A DNA stretch of 64,000 bases from Gryllotalpicola protaetiae (GTDB lineage Bacteria > Actinomycetota > Actinomycetes > Actinomycetales > Microbacteriaceae), in assembly GCF_003627055.1 (NCBI RefSeq), contig NZ_CP032624.1, positions 2,852,001 to 2,916,000 of the forward strand. The letters are read 5' to 3'. A program made the position numbers and the translations under genes. The notes below the pieces were generated by a model. That model was not told where the DNA came from, did no database searches, and worked only from the letters and a program-made list of their open reading frames with translations. Every line of letters begins with the position of its first letter. The first letter of the stretch is position 1. Positions 63,081 through 64,000 of this stretch are shown here, in pieces.

Positions 63081-64000
63081 ATGACGTACACGGTCGCCGT
63101 CGCCGGAGCATCCGGCTACGCCGGCGGGGAGGTGCTGCGGCTGCTCGCAGGCCACCCCGATTTCGAGGTCACAACCGTGACCGCATCCTCGAACGCGGGA
63201 AAGCCGCTCGCCCTGCTGCAGCCGCATCTGCGCTCGTATGCGCACCTGATCCTGCAAGAGACCACTCCCGCCGTCCTCGCGGGCCACGACGTGGTCTTCC
63301 TCGCCCTGCCCCACGGCGCGTCGGGCGCGATCACCGCGCAACTGCCCGACGACGTCCTCGTCGTCGACTGCGGCGCCGACCACCGCCTCACCGACGAGGC
63401 GGCGTGGGCCAAGTTCTACGGCGGCGAGTTCAACGAGCCGTGGGCCTACGGGGTGCCCGAGCTGCCCGCCGCCGGCGGAAAGCTGCGCGATCGCCTCATC
63501 GGCGCCACGAAGATCGCGGCCCCCGGCTGCAACGCGAGCTCGGTCTCACTCGCGATCGCCCCCGGCATCACAGCCGGCCTCATCGACGAGGACATCGTCG
63601 CGGTCCTCGCGGTCGGGCCCTCAGGCGCAGGCAAGAACCTCAAGGTGCAGTACCTCGGCAGCGAGCTTCTCGGCTCGGCCAACCCGTACGGTGTCGGCGG
63701 CGGCCACCGGCACATCCCCGAGATCATCCAGAACCTGAAGCTCGCGGGCGCCACCGATCCGAAGGTGTCGTTCACGCCGGTCCTCGTGCCGATGGCGCGC
63801 GGCATCCTCGCGACCGTCACCGCGCCGCTCAAGGCGGGCGTAACCACGCAGCAGGTGCGGGATGCCTGGGAGGGCGCCTACGCGGGCGAGGCGTTCGTGC
63901 AGCTGCTGCCCGAGGGCACCTGGCCCCGCACCGCCGATGTCCTCGGCGCGAACACCGCGCTCATCGGCGTCACCGTCGACGAGGCGGCGAACAGGGTCGT
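63081..64000 (+). CDS. argC: N-acetyl-gamma-glutamyl-phosphate reductase, 3-prime truncated by window edge
   Basis: Third step of arginine biosynthesis, NADPH-dependent reduction of N-acetylglutamyl phosphate. About 306 of some 345 residues are present. Rossmann motif GASGYAGGE (9-17), FLALPHGAS (73-81), catalytic C150 in APGCNA and [10 protein letters not shown] are visible. ATG has AAGGTGG 8 bases upstream. In actinobacteria argC starts the argCJBDFRGH operon, which would continue to the right. Preceded by the arginine-rich leader ORF; I see no ArgR box between. Confidence 0.95.
   Translation, partial: MTYTVAVAGASGYAGGEVLRLLAGHPDFEVTTVTASSNAGKPLALLQPHLRSYAHLILQETTPAVLAGHDVVFLALPHGASGAITAQLPDDVLVVDCGADHRLTDEAAWAKFYGGEFNEPWAYGVPELPAAGGKLRDRLIGATKIAAPGCNASSVSLAIAPGITAGLIDEDIVAVLAVGPSGAGKNLKVQYLGSELLGSANPYGVGGGHRHIPEIIQNLKLAGATDPKVSFTPVLVPMARGILATVTAPLKAGVTTQQVRDAWEGAYAGEAFVQLLPEGTWPRTADVLGANTALIGVTVDEAANRV

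Overview
This 64 kb window is a GC-rich (about 70 percent) chromosomal segment of an actinobacterium, most likely a member of the Microbacteriaceae. The evidence is the codon bias, the LexA-type SOS boxes (GAAC-N4-GTTC), actinobacterial-only genes (ClgR, DUF3046, DUF1844, PrsW, PriA in place of HisA) and the gene orders rpsO-pnp, pgsA-cinA-clgR-DUF3046-recA-recX-miaB-miaA-dapF, hflX-metF-lexA/LysM-hisC-hisB-hisH-priA and infC-rpmI-rplT-rRNA methylase-pheS-pheT-argC. I see no tRNA, rRNA, insertion sequence, prophage or CRISPR array, and no gene-free stretch longer than 300 bases. The longest gaps (about 180-245 bases) are the leaders of infC, pnp and recA, the lexA/LysM divergent region and the gaps around the TetR gene and the aldo/keto reductase homologue; each is described.

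Layout. 1-12.5 kb is accessory metabolism: the 3-prime part of an amino-acid permease is cut by the left edge, followed by an NCS2 nucleobase permease, a beta-lactamase-fold hydrolase, aldehyde dehydrogenase, aspartase, a tandem pair of alpha/beta hydrolases, a glycosyltransferase, a GlcD-like oxidase, PrsW and an FKBP. 12.5-20.4 kb holds an MFS exporter and an OatA-like acyltransferase, rpsO, a lysoplasmalogenase/unknown/VanZ-like cluster and a divergent LysR/MFS pair. 20.4-31.7 kb holds a fructosamine kinase, pnp with its leader, a degenerate aldo/keto reductase, a PLP decarboxylase, TetR, an M16 protease, a phosphatase, dapB and apt. 31.7-40.9 kb holds a thiol-redox trio (OsmC, DUF4395, thioredoxin), dapA, RNase J, FtsK, a hydrolase, pgsA and cinA. 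41-51.7 kb is DNA repair, tRNA modification and SOS control (clgR, recA, recX, miaB, miaA, dapF, rsmC-like, hflX, metF, lexA and a LysM division-inhibitor candidate). 51.7-64 kb is histidine biosynthesis, translation genes (infC, rpmI, rplT, pheS, pheT) and the start of the arginine operon at argC, cut by the right edge.

How the genes work together. Three lysine/diaminopimelate genes (dapB, dapA, dapF) are scattered and each has its own promoter. recA, lexA and the LysM gene form an SOS circuit visible as operator boxes. About half of all genes have a TANNNT -10 hexamer ending 6-8 bases before the start codon, which predicts leaderless transcripts and fixes many start codons. The same architecture precedes an unreported-looking 32-codon, arginine-rich ORF directly upstream of argC. 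Together with mutually exclusive hairpins, one of which masks the argC ribosome-binding site, it looks like an arginine-sensing leader peptide and is the most interesting item in the window.
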